Assembly (NCBI GenBank): GCA_002085265.1
Contig: NATI01000017.1
Location: forward strand, 1-11,554
From: Candidatus Omnitrophica bacterium 4484_49
Lineage (GTDB): Bacteria; Omnitrophota; Gorgyraeia; Kaelpiales; Kaelpiaceae
Direction: 5' to 3'
DNA: 11,554 nt
Position numbers and translations under genes: made by a program. How positions within the stretch are numbered: the stretch's first letter is position 1; each line of letters starts with the position of its first letter. Positions 1 to 6,909 of the stretch are shown here, in pieces. Under the pieces are notes generated by a model that had not been told where the DNA came from, did not search any database, and saw only the letters and a list, made by a program, of their open reading frames with translations.

Positions 1-182
1 ACCCAATCTCTCCAGGCCGAAAGAGTAGTTCTCTTCCATTAATAAAGAATTTTTGATAGAATAAGTTCCAGCAAAGGCTGGCTATTGGCGTATAGCGTAT
101 GGCTAGTGGCTTATAGTTTTAAAACGCCCAGCCACCTGCTAAATGCTATACGCTATTAGCCAATGGTCCCTAGGCCAGAACG
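1..182. other. Intergenic leader with no assignable gene
   Basis: No convincing gene is visible here. One frame on the + strand is open from the window edge to a TAA at 40-42 and reads TQSLQAERVVLFH. It could be the very end of an upstream gene, but thirteen residues are too few to identify it. The rest is AT-rich spacer (about 43-79), then the heptad inverted repeat described separately (80-161), then 20 nt leading into tRNA-Leu. I saw no clear promoter for tRNA-Leu; it may be transcribed from upstream of the window. Confidence 0.5.
80..161. repeat. 82-bp inverted repeat made of degenerate 7-bp units
   Basis: The left arm (80-114) splits into five consecutive 7-mers: GGCTATT, GGCGTAT, AGCGTAT, GGCTAGT, GGCTTAT. 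The right arm (127-161), read on the - strand from its outer end, also gives five: GGCTAAT, AGCGTAT, AGCATTT, AGCAGGT, GGCTGGG. Both approximate RGCKTAT. The arms are equal in length and symmetric about 120.5, which is also the exact centre of the perfect palindrome GTTTTAAAAC (116-125). In register the outer two heptads match 6/7 each and the inner ones 4-5/7. The element could extrude as a cruciform, fold as an RNA hairpin, or be a miniature mobile/REP-like repeat. No ORF, target-site duplication or T-run is evident, so its function is unknown. Confidence 0.75.
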
Positions 183-264
183 GTCGGAGTGGCGGAATTG
201 GTAGACGCGCTGGGCTTAGGACCCAGTGGGGTAACCCGTGGGGGTTCGAGTCCCTCCTCCGACA
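183..264 (+). tRNA. tRNA-Leu (anticodon UAG)
   Basis: A complete cloverleaf can be drawn. The acceptor arm is GTCGGAG (183-189) with CTCCGAC (257-263) and discriminator A264, as expected for leucine tRNAs. The anticodon stem is CTGGG (210-214) with CCCAG (222-226), the loop is CTTAGGA, and the anticodon TAG lies at 217-219, reading CUA. A long class II variable arm (227-239, with GGG/CCC pairing) is diagnostic of Leu/Ser/Tyr tRNAs. The T stem is 240-244 with 252-256 around TTCGAGT. The 3' CCA is not encoded (264 is followed by TTA), so it must be added by CCA-adding enzyme. Confidence 0.97.
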
Positions 265-325
265 TTATCCCGGAATAGTCACATTTCCTGAGGATAGGCG
301 GAACTGGATTTTAAGAAAGGTAAAC

Positions 326-354
326 TTGCCTGTATTTAGTTTATGGTATAAAAT
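326..354 (+). promoter_or_regulatory. Putative sigma-70-type promoter for tRNA-Gly and the operon
   Basis: TTGCCT at 326-331 resembles a -35 box, and TAAAAT at 349-354 (within TATAAAAT, 347-354) resembles a -10 box. The spacer is 17 nt. Initiation would fall near 361-362, about 6 nt before the mature 5' end of tRNA-Gly at 368, as in many tRNA promoters. It is the best promoter-like sequence upstream of the nine-gene run and may also drive it. This rests on motif reading only. Confidence 0.5.
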
Positions 355-367
355 ATAACGATGAATT

Positions 368-439
368 GCGGGAGTAGCTCAGTGGTAGAGCACGACCTTG
401 CCAAGGTTGGGGTCGCGGGTTCAAATCCCGTCTCCCGCT
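368..439 (+). tRNA. tRNA-Gly (anticodon GCC)
   Basis: This is a 72-nt cloverleaf. The acceptor arm is GCGGGAG (368-374) with CTCCCGC (432-438) and discriminator T439. The D stem is GCTC/GAGC. The anticodon stem is 393-397 with 405-409 (one G-U pair), the loop TTGCCAA carries anticodon GCC at 400-402, and the codon read is GGC. The T stem is 415-419 with 427-431 around TTCAAAT. CCA is not encoded. The first protein gene starts 22 nt downstream with no terminator-like hairpin between them, so the tRNA may be the 5' cistron of a tRNA-mRNA transcript released by RNase P and 3' processing. Confidence 0.97.
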
Positions 440-461
440 GTTTAAATTCTTTTATAGGAAG

Positions 462-932
462 ATGAAGATTTCAGAACTTTTAAAACCGGAGGTCGTGATT
501 CTTAATTTAGAAGCCAAGAATAAGGAAGAAGTGATAGAGAAAATGCTGGAGATATTAATAAAAGCCAGAAAATTGGATAAGAAAAATAAAACCAAATTGA
601 GAAAAGCCCTGCTGGCCCGAGAGGCATTGGGCAGTACGGGTATCGGACAGGGGGTGGGAATTCCTCACGCCAAAGATGATTCTTTGAAGAAAATGGTTGC
701 CTGCTGTGCTATCTCTCCTCAGGGGGTGGACTTTGATGCCTTAGACGGAGAACCGGTACATATCTTTTTTATGCTTCTGGCACCCAAAAATGCTGCTGGT
801 GAACATTTAAAAGCATTAGCCAGAATATCCCGTCTGGTTAAAGATAGATTCTTTCGCTCCAGTCTTCTGCATTCTAAATCCCCTAAAAATTTAATAGAGA
901 CCATTAAACGAGAAGAAGAAAAAATAGATTAA
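462..932 (+). CDS. ptsN: PTS EIIA component, fructose/nitrogen-regulatory (PtsN) type
   Basis: This 156-residue protein is a single EIIA type-2 domain, which accepts a phosphoryl group from HPr on a histidine. The active site is seen in GIGQGVGIPHAK, with His69 the predicted phosphorylation site. The N-terminus (ISELLKPEVVILNLEAKNKEE) is typical of PtsN/FruA-like EIIA. The length matches stand-alone EIIA-Ntr (about 150-160), and no EIIB or EIIC domain is attached. With EI and HPr encoded downstream and no permease nearby, a regulatory rather than sugar-importing role is inferred. The start is ATG 462; a Shine-Dalgarno-like AGGAAG (456-461) directly abuts it, unusually close. The protein should be cytoplasmic. 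The symbol is given by family, since a fructose-specific EIIA cannot be excluded from sequence alone. Confidence 0.88.
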   Translation: MKISELLKPEVVILNLEAKNKEEVIEKMLEILIKARKLDKKNKTKLRKALLAREALGSTGIGQGVGIPHAKDDSLKKMVACCAISPQGVDFDALDGEPVHIFFMLLAPKNAAGEHLKALARISRLVKDRFFRSSLLHSKSPKNLIETIKREEEKID

Positions 933-945
933 TATAATCCAGAAA

Positions 946-2190
946 ATGAAAAACAAATTACGCTGGCTGTATCCGGGTATTGGTATTAAAAGATGGATTT
1001 TTTTATGTGCCTCCGGGGTTATATTTATTTCCATCAGTTCTGCCAGTTTAGTCAAAGCTCAGGGCTGGGATCAGAAGATATATCCTCTGATAGGATTATT
1101 ACTGGGAGGAGCAGCTATTATTATCAGTTTAAAGGAGATGATAAGTAGTGTTATAAACACACTTCGCCCTCAAAGGTCAAAAGAACTCGTGGATATATTT
1201 CTGGAAAAGAAACAGCTGGGCAAGGGGCCTAATATTGTGGCAATTGGAGGAGGGACTGGCTTATCTACCCTCTTACAGGGTTTAAAGAAAATCACAACCA
1301 ATACCACCGCCATTGTGACAGTTGCTGACGACGGAGGTTCCTCGGGGAGATTGCGAGAAGAATTTGGCACTTTGCCTCCTGGAGATATTCGCAACTGTTT
1401 AGTTGCTCTCGCTGACGCTGAGCCCTTAATGCGAGAATTATTTCAATACCGATTTCAGGGTGAGGGAGAACTTAAAGGTCATAATTTCGGTAATCTGTTT
1501 ATCACCGCTCTTACTCAGATAACCGGAGATTTTGAAAAGGCAATTAAGGAATCAAGCAAGGTTCTGGCTATAAAAGGCAGTGTCGTCCCTGCCACTCTGG
1601 ATAAGGTCAGGTTAGTGGCAGAACATATTGACGGCAGGAAAACTGTGGGAGAGTCGAAAATTCCGGAAACCAAGGTAAAAATTGCCCGCATCTACATTGA
1701 GCCTCAGGGGTGTAAAGCCTCCTATGAGGCTCTGGATGCTATTTCCAATGCCGATGCCATTGTACTTGGCCCTGGCAGTCTTTATACCAGTATTTTACCT
1801 AATCTTCTTGTCCCGGGGATATTGAACGCGGTTTTGAATTCTGACGCAGTGAAGATATATGTATGCAATATAATGACTGAGAGTGGAGAAACTGACGGTT
1901 ATAAGGCCTCTGACCATGTGAGAGCATTGATAGATCATACCTCTCCTCATCTTCTGGATTACTGTATAGTTAACTCCTCATTTATCCCTGAGAATATATT
2001 GAAGAAATATCAGGAGGAGTTTGCTGCTCCTGTGGAACCGGATGCTTATAATATAGAAAAGATGGGATACAAATGCATGGTAAAAGATTTAGCCTGGTTC
2101 GGAGATGTAGTCAGACACGACTCTGATAAACTTGCAGATTTAATTCTGGAGATAATAGGTATAGAGAAAGGAAGGGGAAGATGGATTTGA
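946..2190 (+). CDS. yvcK: YvcK/CofD-like gluconeogenesis factor with N-terminal membrane anchor
   Basis: This 414-residue protein belongs to the YvcK (YbhK/CofD-like) family. In Bacillus the family member is needed for growth on gluconeogenic carbon and for envelope/peptidoglycan homeostasis, and it binds UDP-sugars. The core runs from about residue 95 to 400: IVAIGGGTGLS (98-107), VADDGGSSGRLR (126-137), PPGDIRNCLVAL (144-155), GHNFGNLF (178-185) and VLGPGSLYTS (273-282). Residues 1-94 are extra relative to the roughly 317-residue Bacillus protein and contain two hydrophobic helices (about 17-36 and 46-67), implying membrane attachment with a cytoplasmic core. ATG 946 has no clear ribosome-binding site. 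A second in-frame ATG at 1138 is preceded by AAAGGAG and would give a soluble 350-residue form. The gene follows the EIIA gene by 13 nt and overlaps the GH57 gene by 10 nt. Confidence 0.9.
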   Translation: MKNKLRWLYPGIGIKRWIFLCASGVIFISISSASLVKAQGWDQKIYPLIGLLLGGAAIIISLKEMISSVINTLRPQRSKELVDIFLEKKQLGKGPNIVAIGGGTGLSTLLQGLKKITTNTTAIVTVADDGGSSGRLREEFGTLPPGDIRNCLVALADAEPLMRELFQYRFQGEGELKGHNFGNLFITALTQITGDFEKAIKESSKVLAIKGSVVPATLDKVRLVAEHIDGRKTVGESKIPETKVKIARIYIEPQGCKASYEALDAISNADAIVLGPGSLYTSILPNLLVPGILNAVLNSDAVKIYVCNIMTESGETDGYKASDHVRALIDHTSPHLLDYCIVNSSFIPENILKKYQEEFAAPVEPDAYNIEKMGYKCMVKDLAWFGDVVRHDSDKLADLILEIIGIEKGRGRWI

Positions 2191-4121
2191 GCACTCGGAA
2201 TCAGTTATCGTTGCTTCTGGCTTTTCATGCCCATCAGCCGGTGGAAAATTTTGGCCATATATTTCAATCAGCGTTTGAAAACGCATATCAGCCTTTTATA
2301 GATATACTTGCAGAGTTTCCCGAGATAAAAATCTCATTACATATAAGCGGGAGCTTATTGGACTGGCTTCTGTCCAATAAACCTCAATTTATACAGGATG
2401 TAAGGAAATTGGTCTCCCGGGGACAGATAGAGTTGTTGTCGGCAGGATATTATGAGCCTATTCTTATATTGCTTCCGGAGTGGGATAGGATAGGGCAGAT
2501 AAATCTCCACAGGGCCAAGATGAAAGCGATATTTGGACAGGAGCCTCAGGGTTTGTGGTTGACTGAACGAGTATGGGAGCCAGGGCTTCCTGTATCATTA
2601 CGGCGGGCAGGGATAAAATTTACAATTGTGGATGATGAACATTTTAAAATTGCGGGGTACGAACCTGAGGAACTCTGGGGATATTATCTGACTGAAGAAC
2701 AGGGGATGGAGGTGGCAATATTTCCGGGGTCAAAATTTCTGCGGTACTCTTTGCCGTTTAAACTCCCTCAGGAGACAATCGAGTATTTAAAGGTCAAGAA
2801 TCAGCAGGGAAAAAATTGTATTACATTTGGAGACGACCTTGAAAAATTCGGTTTCTGGCCCCAGACCTATGACTGGGTGTATGAGAAGAAATGGTTATAT
2901 AATTTCTTTTGTGCTCTGCGGGATAATAAAGATTGGTTAAAGACCGTCCATTTTAAAGATATCCTCAGGGATACAGAGCCCACTGGGCGGGTATATCTTC
3001 CCTGTGCCAGTTATTCGGAAATGATGGAATGGTCAGATAATATGTTCCGGAATTTTTTAGTTAAATACCCTGAGAGTAATCATCTTCAGAAAAGGGTGTT
3101 TATGGTCAGCAGTGTGATTAATCAATTGTATGACAAAAATAAAAAAATAGAGGAGGCTCGGCTTCATCTCTATAAAGCCCAGAACAATGATGTCTACTGG
3201 CACGGCATATTCGGTGGACTTTATCTTGTGAACCTCAGACAGAATGCTTATCGTCATCTTATCATGGCAGAAAGAATAGCCGATGAGATAAAACAACAGA
3301 GGTTTCCTTATTATCAGGTTCGGGATTTTGACCTTGATGGCCGTGAGGAGCTTGTCTTTAAGCATGAACTTATAAATGTAATTATTCATCCTCATCAGGG
3401 AGGAACTGTATCTGAAATCGACTACAAACCAAGAGAGATGAATATAGTGAATGTTTTAACCCGCAGACCGGAAAAATATCATCGTAAAATTCTATACAAA
3501 GAGAAAGTCGCCTGTGGTAGTGGCGGCGAGAATCCAGCGAGCATTCACAATATTGAGGCGGTTAAAGAAGAAGGGCTGGAAGAGTTGCTTGTGTATGACA
3601 GTTATCGTAAAGTTGCCTGGATAGACCATATTTACTCCAGGTGTCCTCAGGTTCAGGAAATTATGAGAAACCAGATGACAGAAGAGGTGCCTTTATGGAA
3701 GATGGACTACGAGTATTCAGTTTCTAAAAACATCATCCAGTTGAAATGTTTAACTTCTGATATCGAACTTGAAAAATTCCTTGCGGTGGAAAAAAATGTC
3801 ATAGATTTTGAGTATCGGGTAAATATTGGGAACTCTCACCCCAGGTGGTTGGGCTCGGAGTTTAATTTGCTTTTCTATTCTCAGGAATTGTTGGACTGGA
3901 ATGAGTTTCAAAAACTGGAGGAATTGAAGTTTGAAGATAGCTGGTTCCACCTCGTCTACAGATTTCGCTTTTCGCCTTCTGCTCTTGTATTCTGTCATCC
4001 TATTTATACTATCTCTGACTCCGAATCCGGAATTGAAAAGACATATCAGGGGATGTGTCTCTATTTCCTATGGGAGTTGAATTCTCAGGAGAGAAGGCAT
4101 ATTAAACTTACTGTGGAGTGA
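2181..4121 (+). CDS. Glycoside hydrolase family 57: 4-alpha-glucanotransferase / alpha-amylase
   Basis: At 646 residues it is close to the Thermococcus litoralis 4-alpha-glucanotransferase (about 660). The five GH57 conserved regions are visible in order: AFHAHQP (14-20), GQIELLSAGYYEP (81-93), GLWLTERVWEP (124-134, with Glu129 the predicted nucleophile), TFGDDLEKFG (215-224, with the acid/base Asp at 218/219) and YLPCASYSEMMEWS. A helical DUF1925-like region follows (about 310-385, KRVFMVSSVINQLY... YWHGIFGGLYL). A beta-rich DUF1926-like C-terminal domain then runs to the end. The enzyme should cleave or transfer alpha-1,4-glucan chains. There is no signal peptide, so a cytoplasmic glycogen/maltodextrin role is inferred. 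Transferase versus hydrolase activity cannot be decided from sequence. The start is ATG 2181 behind a purine-rich AAGGAAGGGGAAG, overlapping yvcK by 10 nt, and the stop shares one base with the HPr start. Confidence 0.9.
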   Translation: MDLSTRNQLSLLLAFHAHQPVENFGHIFQSAFENAYQPFIDILAEFPEIKISLHISGSLLDWLLSNKPQFIQDVRKLVSRGQIELLSAGYYEPILILLPEWDRIGQINLHRAKMKAIFGQEPQGLWLTERVWEPGLPVSLRRAGIKFTIVDDEHFKIAGYEPEELWGYYLTEEQGMEVAIFPGSKFLRYSLPFKLPQETIEYLKVKNQQGKNCITFGDDLEKFGFWPQTYDWVYEKKWLYNFFCALRDNKDWLKTVHFKDILRDTEPTGRVYLPCASYSEMMEWSDNMFRNFLVKYPESNHLQKRVFMVSSVINQLYDKNKKIEEARLHLYKAQNNDVYWHGIFGGLYLVNLRQNAYRHLIMAERIADEIKQQRFPYYQVRDFDLDGREELVFKHELINVIIHPHQGGTVSEIDYKPREMNIVNVLTRRPEKYHRKILYKEKVACGSGGENPASIHNIEAVKEEGLEELLVYDSYRKVAWIDHIYSRCPQVQEIMRNQMTEEVPLWKMDYEYSVSKNIIQLKCLTSDIELEKFLAVEKNVIDFEYRVNIGNSHPRWLGSEFNLLFYSQELLDWNEFQKLEELKFEDSWFHLVYRFRFSPSALVFCHPIYTISDSESGIEKTYQGMCLYFLWELNSQERRHIKLTVE

Positions 4122-4384
4122 TGAAAGTAAAAAAGAAAATGCGGGTCAGGGCTAAACTGGGCTTACATGCCCGTCCAGCAGCGATGTTTGTGGAAGCCGC
4201 CAATAAATTTATTTCCAAAATCAGGGTAAGGAAAGATGATCTGGTGGTGGATGGAAAATCAATTTTAAATATTTTAATGTTGGGCGTAGAATGTGGGGAT
4301 GAAATTCTGGTGGAAGCCGAGGGTGAAGATGCTCACCAGGCTGTGGAAACATTGCAGGAAATAGTAGATAAGGAAGATGTTTAA
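4121..4384 (+). CDS. ptsH: HPr phosphocarrier protein
   Basis: This 87-residue protein is a complete HPr domain that relays phosphate from enzyme I to EIIA. KLGLHARPAAMF (12-23) contains the EI-phosphorylated His16, equivalent to His15 of E. coli HPr. DGKSILNILML (44-54) contains Ser47, equivalent to the HPr-kinase target Ser46 of Gram-positive and many other bacteria. I chose ATG 4121 because it overlaps the GH57 stop by one base (TGATG) and puts the active histidine at the usual place; a GTG at 4118 would add one residue. GGAG (4115-4118) is a tight ribosome-binding site. The gene overlaps EI by 8 nt. Proximity to yvcK recalls Bacillus, where the HPr paralogue crh lies in the yvcK operon. 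The catabolite-repression role of Ser47 depends on an HprK elsewhere in the genome. Confidence 0.95.
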   Translation: MKVKKKMRVRAKLGLHARPAAMFVEAANKFISKIRVRKDDLVVDGKSILNILMLGVECGDEILVEAEGEDAHQAVETLQEIVDKEDV

Positions 4385-6146
4385 GAAAGGAGAGATAATA
4401 AGAGGGATTCCCGCTTCTCCTGGAATAGCCATAGGCAAGGCCTATGTGATTTCTGATGTTGTATTCCATGTGGAAAAGAGGACGATTAAGGAAGCAGAGC
4501 TCAGTGAGGAGATTAAGAAACTGGAAGCAGCACTTCTTAAAACCAAAAAGGAGATTCAGGATATCCAGAAGAAAATGGCTAAGGAAATGGGTGCCAAATA
4601 TGCGGACATTTTTGATATGCAGTTGATGCTTCTGGAAGACAGGGTGCTCCTGGAAGAGGTTATTGAAAGATTGCGTAAGGAACTTCTGGGAGTGGAATAT
4701 ATATTCTACGATGTTCTGGTTAAATATAAGAAAGCGTTATCTAAACTTGACGATGCTTATCTTAAAGAAAGAGCCCAGGATATAGACGATTTTGGCAGGA
4801 GAGTTTTAAAAAACCTTATGGGGAAGGAAACATCGAGGCTTCAGTATCTGAAAGAGAAGGCAATTATAGTTGCTCATGACCTTTCCCCTTCTGACACTGC
4901 AGTTCTGAATAAGGAATATGTGTTGGGATTTGTTACTGAGGTTGGAGGTCCTACCACCCATACTGCAATTATGGCCAAGTCCTTTGAGATCCCAGCAGTA
5001 GTGGGGGCTCAGAATGCCACTTTAAAAATAGATTCCGGTCAGGAGATTATAGTGGATGGAAGTGCTGGTGTTGTGGTTGTGAATCCCGGCGCCGAAAAAA
5101 TCAAGGAATACGAAAAGAGGAGAGACATACTGAGGTCCAAGATAGACAAGCTCCTGAAACTAAAAGACATCGAGAGTAAAACAAAAGATGGGACGAAAAT
5201 ATCTATCATGGCTAATATCGAATTACCTCACGAGGTTAATTCTGCACTTGACCATGGCGCTGATGGAATTGGACTTTACCGCACAGAGTATCTTTACCTT
5301 AACCGACCGGATTTACCTTCGGAAGAGGAACAATACCAGGCATATAAACTTGTTACATTACAGATGGCTCCCAAGCCAGTGGTTATAAGGACTCTGGATT
5401 TGGGTGGGGATAAGTTTGTTTCCCAGTTAAACATTCCCTATGAGATAAATCCCTTTATGGGCTGGCGGGCTATCCGATTTTGTCTGGCCAGACCCGATGT
5501 GTTTAAAATCCAGCTGCGGGCACTTCTTCGGGCTTCAGTCCATGGGGATTTGAGAATAATGTTCCCTATGATTTCCAGTGTAGAGGAGGTAAAGGAGATT
5601 AAGAAGATTTTAAGAGAAGTTATGGAAGAACTGGAAAAAGATGAAATTCCTTACAACAGAGATATAAAAATCGGAGCCATGATTGAGACTCCATCAGCTG
5701 CTCTTATCTGTGACCATTTTAAAGGTATCGTGGATTTCTTCAGCATCGGGACCAACGACCTCATTCAGTATTCTATAGCAGTGGATAGGGGAAATGAAAA
5801 AATCGCTTACCTTTACGACCCCGCTCATCCGGGAGTGTTGAGGTTGATTGAGAAAATAATTGCCAGCAGTAGGGAGGTAGGGATTCCAGTGGCGATGTGT
5901 GGAGAGATGGCGGGAGATGTTTTGTTTTTCCCTTTGCTTTTAGGATTTGGTTTGAGGGAATTTAGCGTTAGCCCTTTAATTATTCCGGAATTGAAAATGG
6001 TGGCTTCCCATATAGATATAACGCAGACAGAGGAGTTAGCGAGAAAGGTGCAAGAGATGGAGTCAGGGCACGAAGTCAGGGAATTTTTAAAGGAGAAAAT
6101 AAAGGAACTACTGGGAACAGATTATCAAGAGTTGCTGGAGGCTTAA
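4377..6146 (+). CDS. ptsI: PTS enzyme I (phosphoenolpyruvate-protein phosphotransferase)
   Basis: This cytoplasmic enzyme autophosphorylates from PEP and passes the phosphate to HPr. The 589 residues match PtsI (about 570-590) and lack the N-terminal GAF domain of PtsP/EI-Ntr. The N-terminal region carries RGIPASPGIAIGKA (9-22) and a helical HPr-binding section (about 35-140). The phosphohistidine motif is GGPTTHTAIMAKS, with His195. The PEP-binding TIM barrel shows LYRTEYLY (Arg302), VIRTLDLGGDK (Arg338), MIETPSA (Glu437), GTNDLIQY (458-465) and the catalytic MCGEMAGD with Cys508. All key residues are present. ATG 4377 has AAGGAAG immediately upstream and no useful alternative, and it overlaps ptsH by 8 nt. 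With no EIIB/EIIC in the window, the relay appears to end on the EIIA encoded at the head of the operon. Confidence 0.96.
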   Translation: MFKKGEIIRGIPASPGIAIGKAYVISDVVFHVEKRTIKEAELSEEIKKLEAALLKTKKEIQDIQKKMAKEMGAKYADIFDMQLMLLEDRVLLEEVIERLRKELLGVEYIFYDVLVKYKKALSKLDDAYLKERAQDIDDFGRRVLKNLMGKETSRLQYLKEKAIIVAHDLSPSDTAVLNKEYVLGFVTEVGGPTTHTAIMAKSFEIPAVVGAQNATLKIDSGQEIIVDGSAGVVVVNPGAEKIKEYEKRRDILRSKIDKLLKLKDIESKTKDGTKISIMANIELPHEVNSALDHGADGIGLYRTEYLYLNRPDLPSEEEQYQAYKLVTLQMAPKPVVIRTLDLGGDKFVSQLNIPYEINPFMGWRAIRFCLARPDVFKIQLRALLRASVHGDLRIMFPMISSVEEVKEIKKILREVMEELEKDEIPYNRDIKIGAMIETPSAALICDHFKGIVDFFSIGTNDLIQYSIAVDRGNEKIAYLYDPAHPGVLRLIEKIIASSREVGIPVAMCGEMAGDVLFFPLLLGFGLREFSVSPLIIPELKMVASHIDITQTEELARKVQEMESGHEVREFLKEKIKELLGTDYQELLEA

Positions 6147-6147
6147 G

Positions 6148-6909
6148 ATGCAGGCGGTAATTCTTTCAGCAGGATATGGAACCAGGCTTTACCCTTTGAC
6201 CAAAACAACTCCCAAATCTCTTCTCCCGGTGGCTGGCAGACCGGTTCTGGAGTATGTTCTGGAGAAACTCAAATATTTGGAATTAGATAAACAGGTAATA
6301 GTTACCAATGACAGGTACTATCCAAAATTCCTGGAATGGTTATCTGAATATATTCCTTATTTTCCAACGGTTGTGTTATCTGACCGTACGAAGAATGAAA
6401 AGGAGAAACTGGGCGCTTTAGGGGATCTGAAGCTTGTTATTCAAAAAGAGGGTATAGATGATGATATACTCCTTTTGACCTCTGATATGATTTTCTCTTT
6501 TTCTCTTAACAGGTTTATCAATGCTGTGAATACCAGGCCCCGGGATAACTGGATTTTGCTGTATAAATTGAAGACCAGGAAAGAGGCATCCAGATATGGA
6601 GTTGCTCAAGTGGATGAATTGGGCAGGGTTGTTAAGTTTCAGGAAAAGCCCTCGGAACCTTTCAGCAATTATGTTTCATTTGGGGTTTATTATCTTCCCA
6701 GAAATAAACTTGGTTTAATCTCTGAGTTTCTTAAAACCCATAAGAAAACAGACGCCCCTGGAGAGTATTTTCAGTGGCTGATAGAAAACGATGGTTTATA
6801 TGGATTCATCCAGAGTGGTGGTATCTGGATAGATATCGGAGATAAACACCAGTATTATGGAGCAGAAGAGATTGTGAAAAAGAGCAGGAGGTTATTATGG
6901 CAAAGGTGA
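6148..6909 (+). CDS. Sugar-1-phosphate nucleotidyltransferase-like protein, substrate unknown
   Basis: This 253-residue protein is a single NTP-transferase domain of the RmlA/GlgC/GalU type, which makes NDP-sugars from NTP and a sugar 1-phosphate. The signature is AGYGTRLYPLTKTTPKSLL (8-26) with G9, G11, R13 and K23 for nucleotide and phosphate contacts. TSDM (111-114) supplies a likely metal aspartate, Asp113, where most family members have GD. FQEKP (164-168) and WIDIGD (227-232) fit sugar and metal binding near the C-terminus. There is no left-handed beta-helix or CBS extension, so it is a minimal enzyme. Sugar and base specificity cannot be read from sequence. ATG 6148 follows GGAGG (6137-6141) with 6-nt spacing and lies 1 nt after ptsI; the end overlaps metK by 13 nt. 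Supply of nucleotide sugars for glucan or envelope is a context inference. Confidence 0.85.
   Translation: MQAVILSAGYGTRLYPLTKTTPKSLLPVAGRPVLEYVLEKLKYLELDKQVIVTNDRYYPKFLEWLSEYIPYFPTVVLSDRTKNEKEKLGALGDLKLVIQKEGIDDDILLLTSDMIFSFSLNRFINAVNTRPRDNWILLYKLKTRKEASRYGVAQVDELGRVVKFQEKPSEPFSNYVSFGVYYLPRNKLGLISEFLKTHKKTDAPGEYFQWLIENDGLYGFIQSGGIWIDIGDKHQYYGAEEIVKKSRRLLWQR

Noticed and set aside
1..42. C-terminal tail of an upstream gene ending at TAA 40-42
   Set aside because: Thirteen open codons at a window edge are expected by chance and show no family signature, so no CDS is called.
266..296. TATCC/GGATA inverted repeat after tRNA-Leu as a terminator
   Set aside because: The stem is 5 bp with a loop of about 20 nt and no T-run follows.
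143..358. Open frame of 71 codons across the tRNA-Leu region
   Set aside because: It runs through the entire tRNA-Leu gene and part of the heptad repeat, has no ribosome-binding site and its translation resembles no protein family.
3057..3395. 112-codon open frame on the - strand inside the GH57 gene
   Set aside because: The + strand frame encodes the DUF1925-like region of a recognisable GH57 enzyme; the opposite frame has no recognisable domain.
4118..4120. GTG as the HPr start
   Set aside because: It adds just one residue and sits on the GGAG motif itself; ATG 4121 overlaps the upstream stop and positions the active histidine normally.
4385..4399. AAAGGAGAG followed by ATA codons as an alternative EI start
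   Set aside because: ATA is an extremely rare initiator; ATG 4377 gives a normal EI N-terminus eight residues ahead of the conserved RGIPASPGIA segment.
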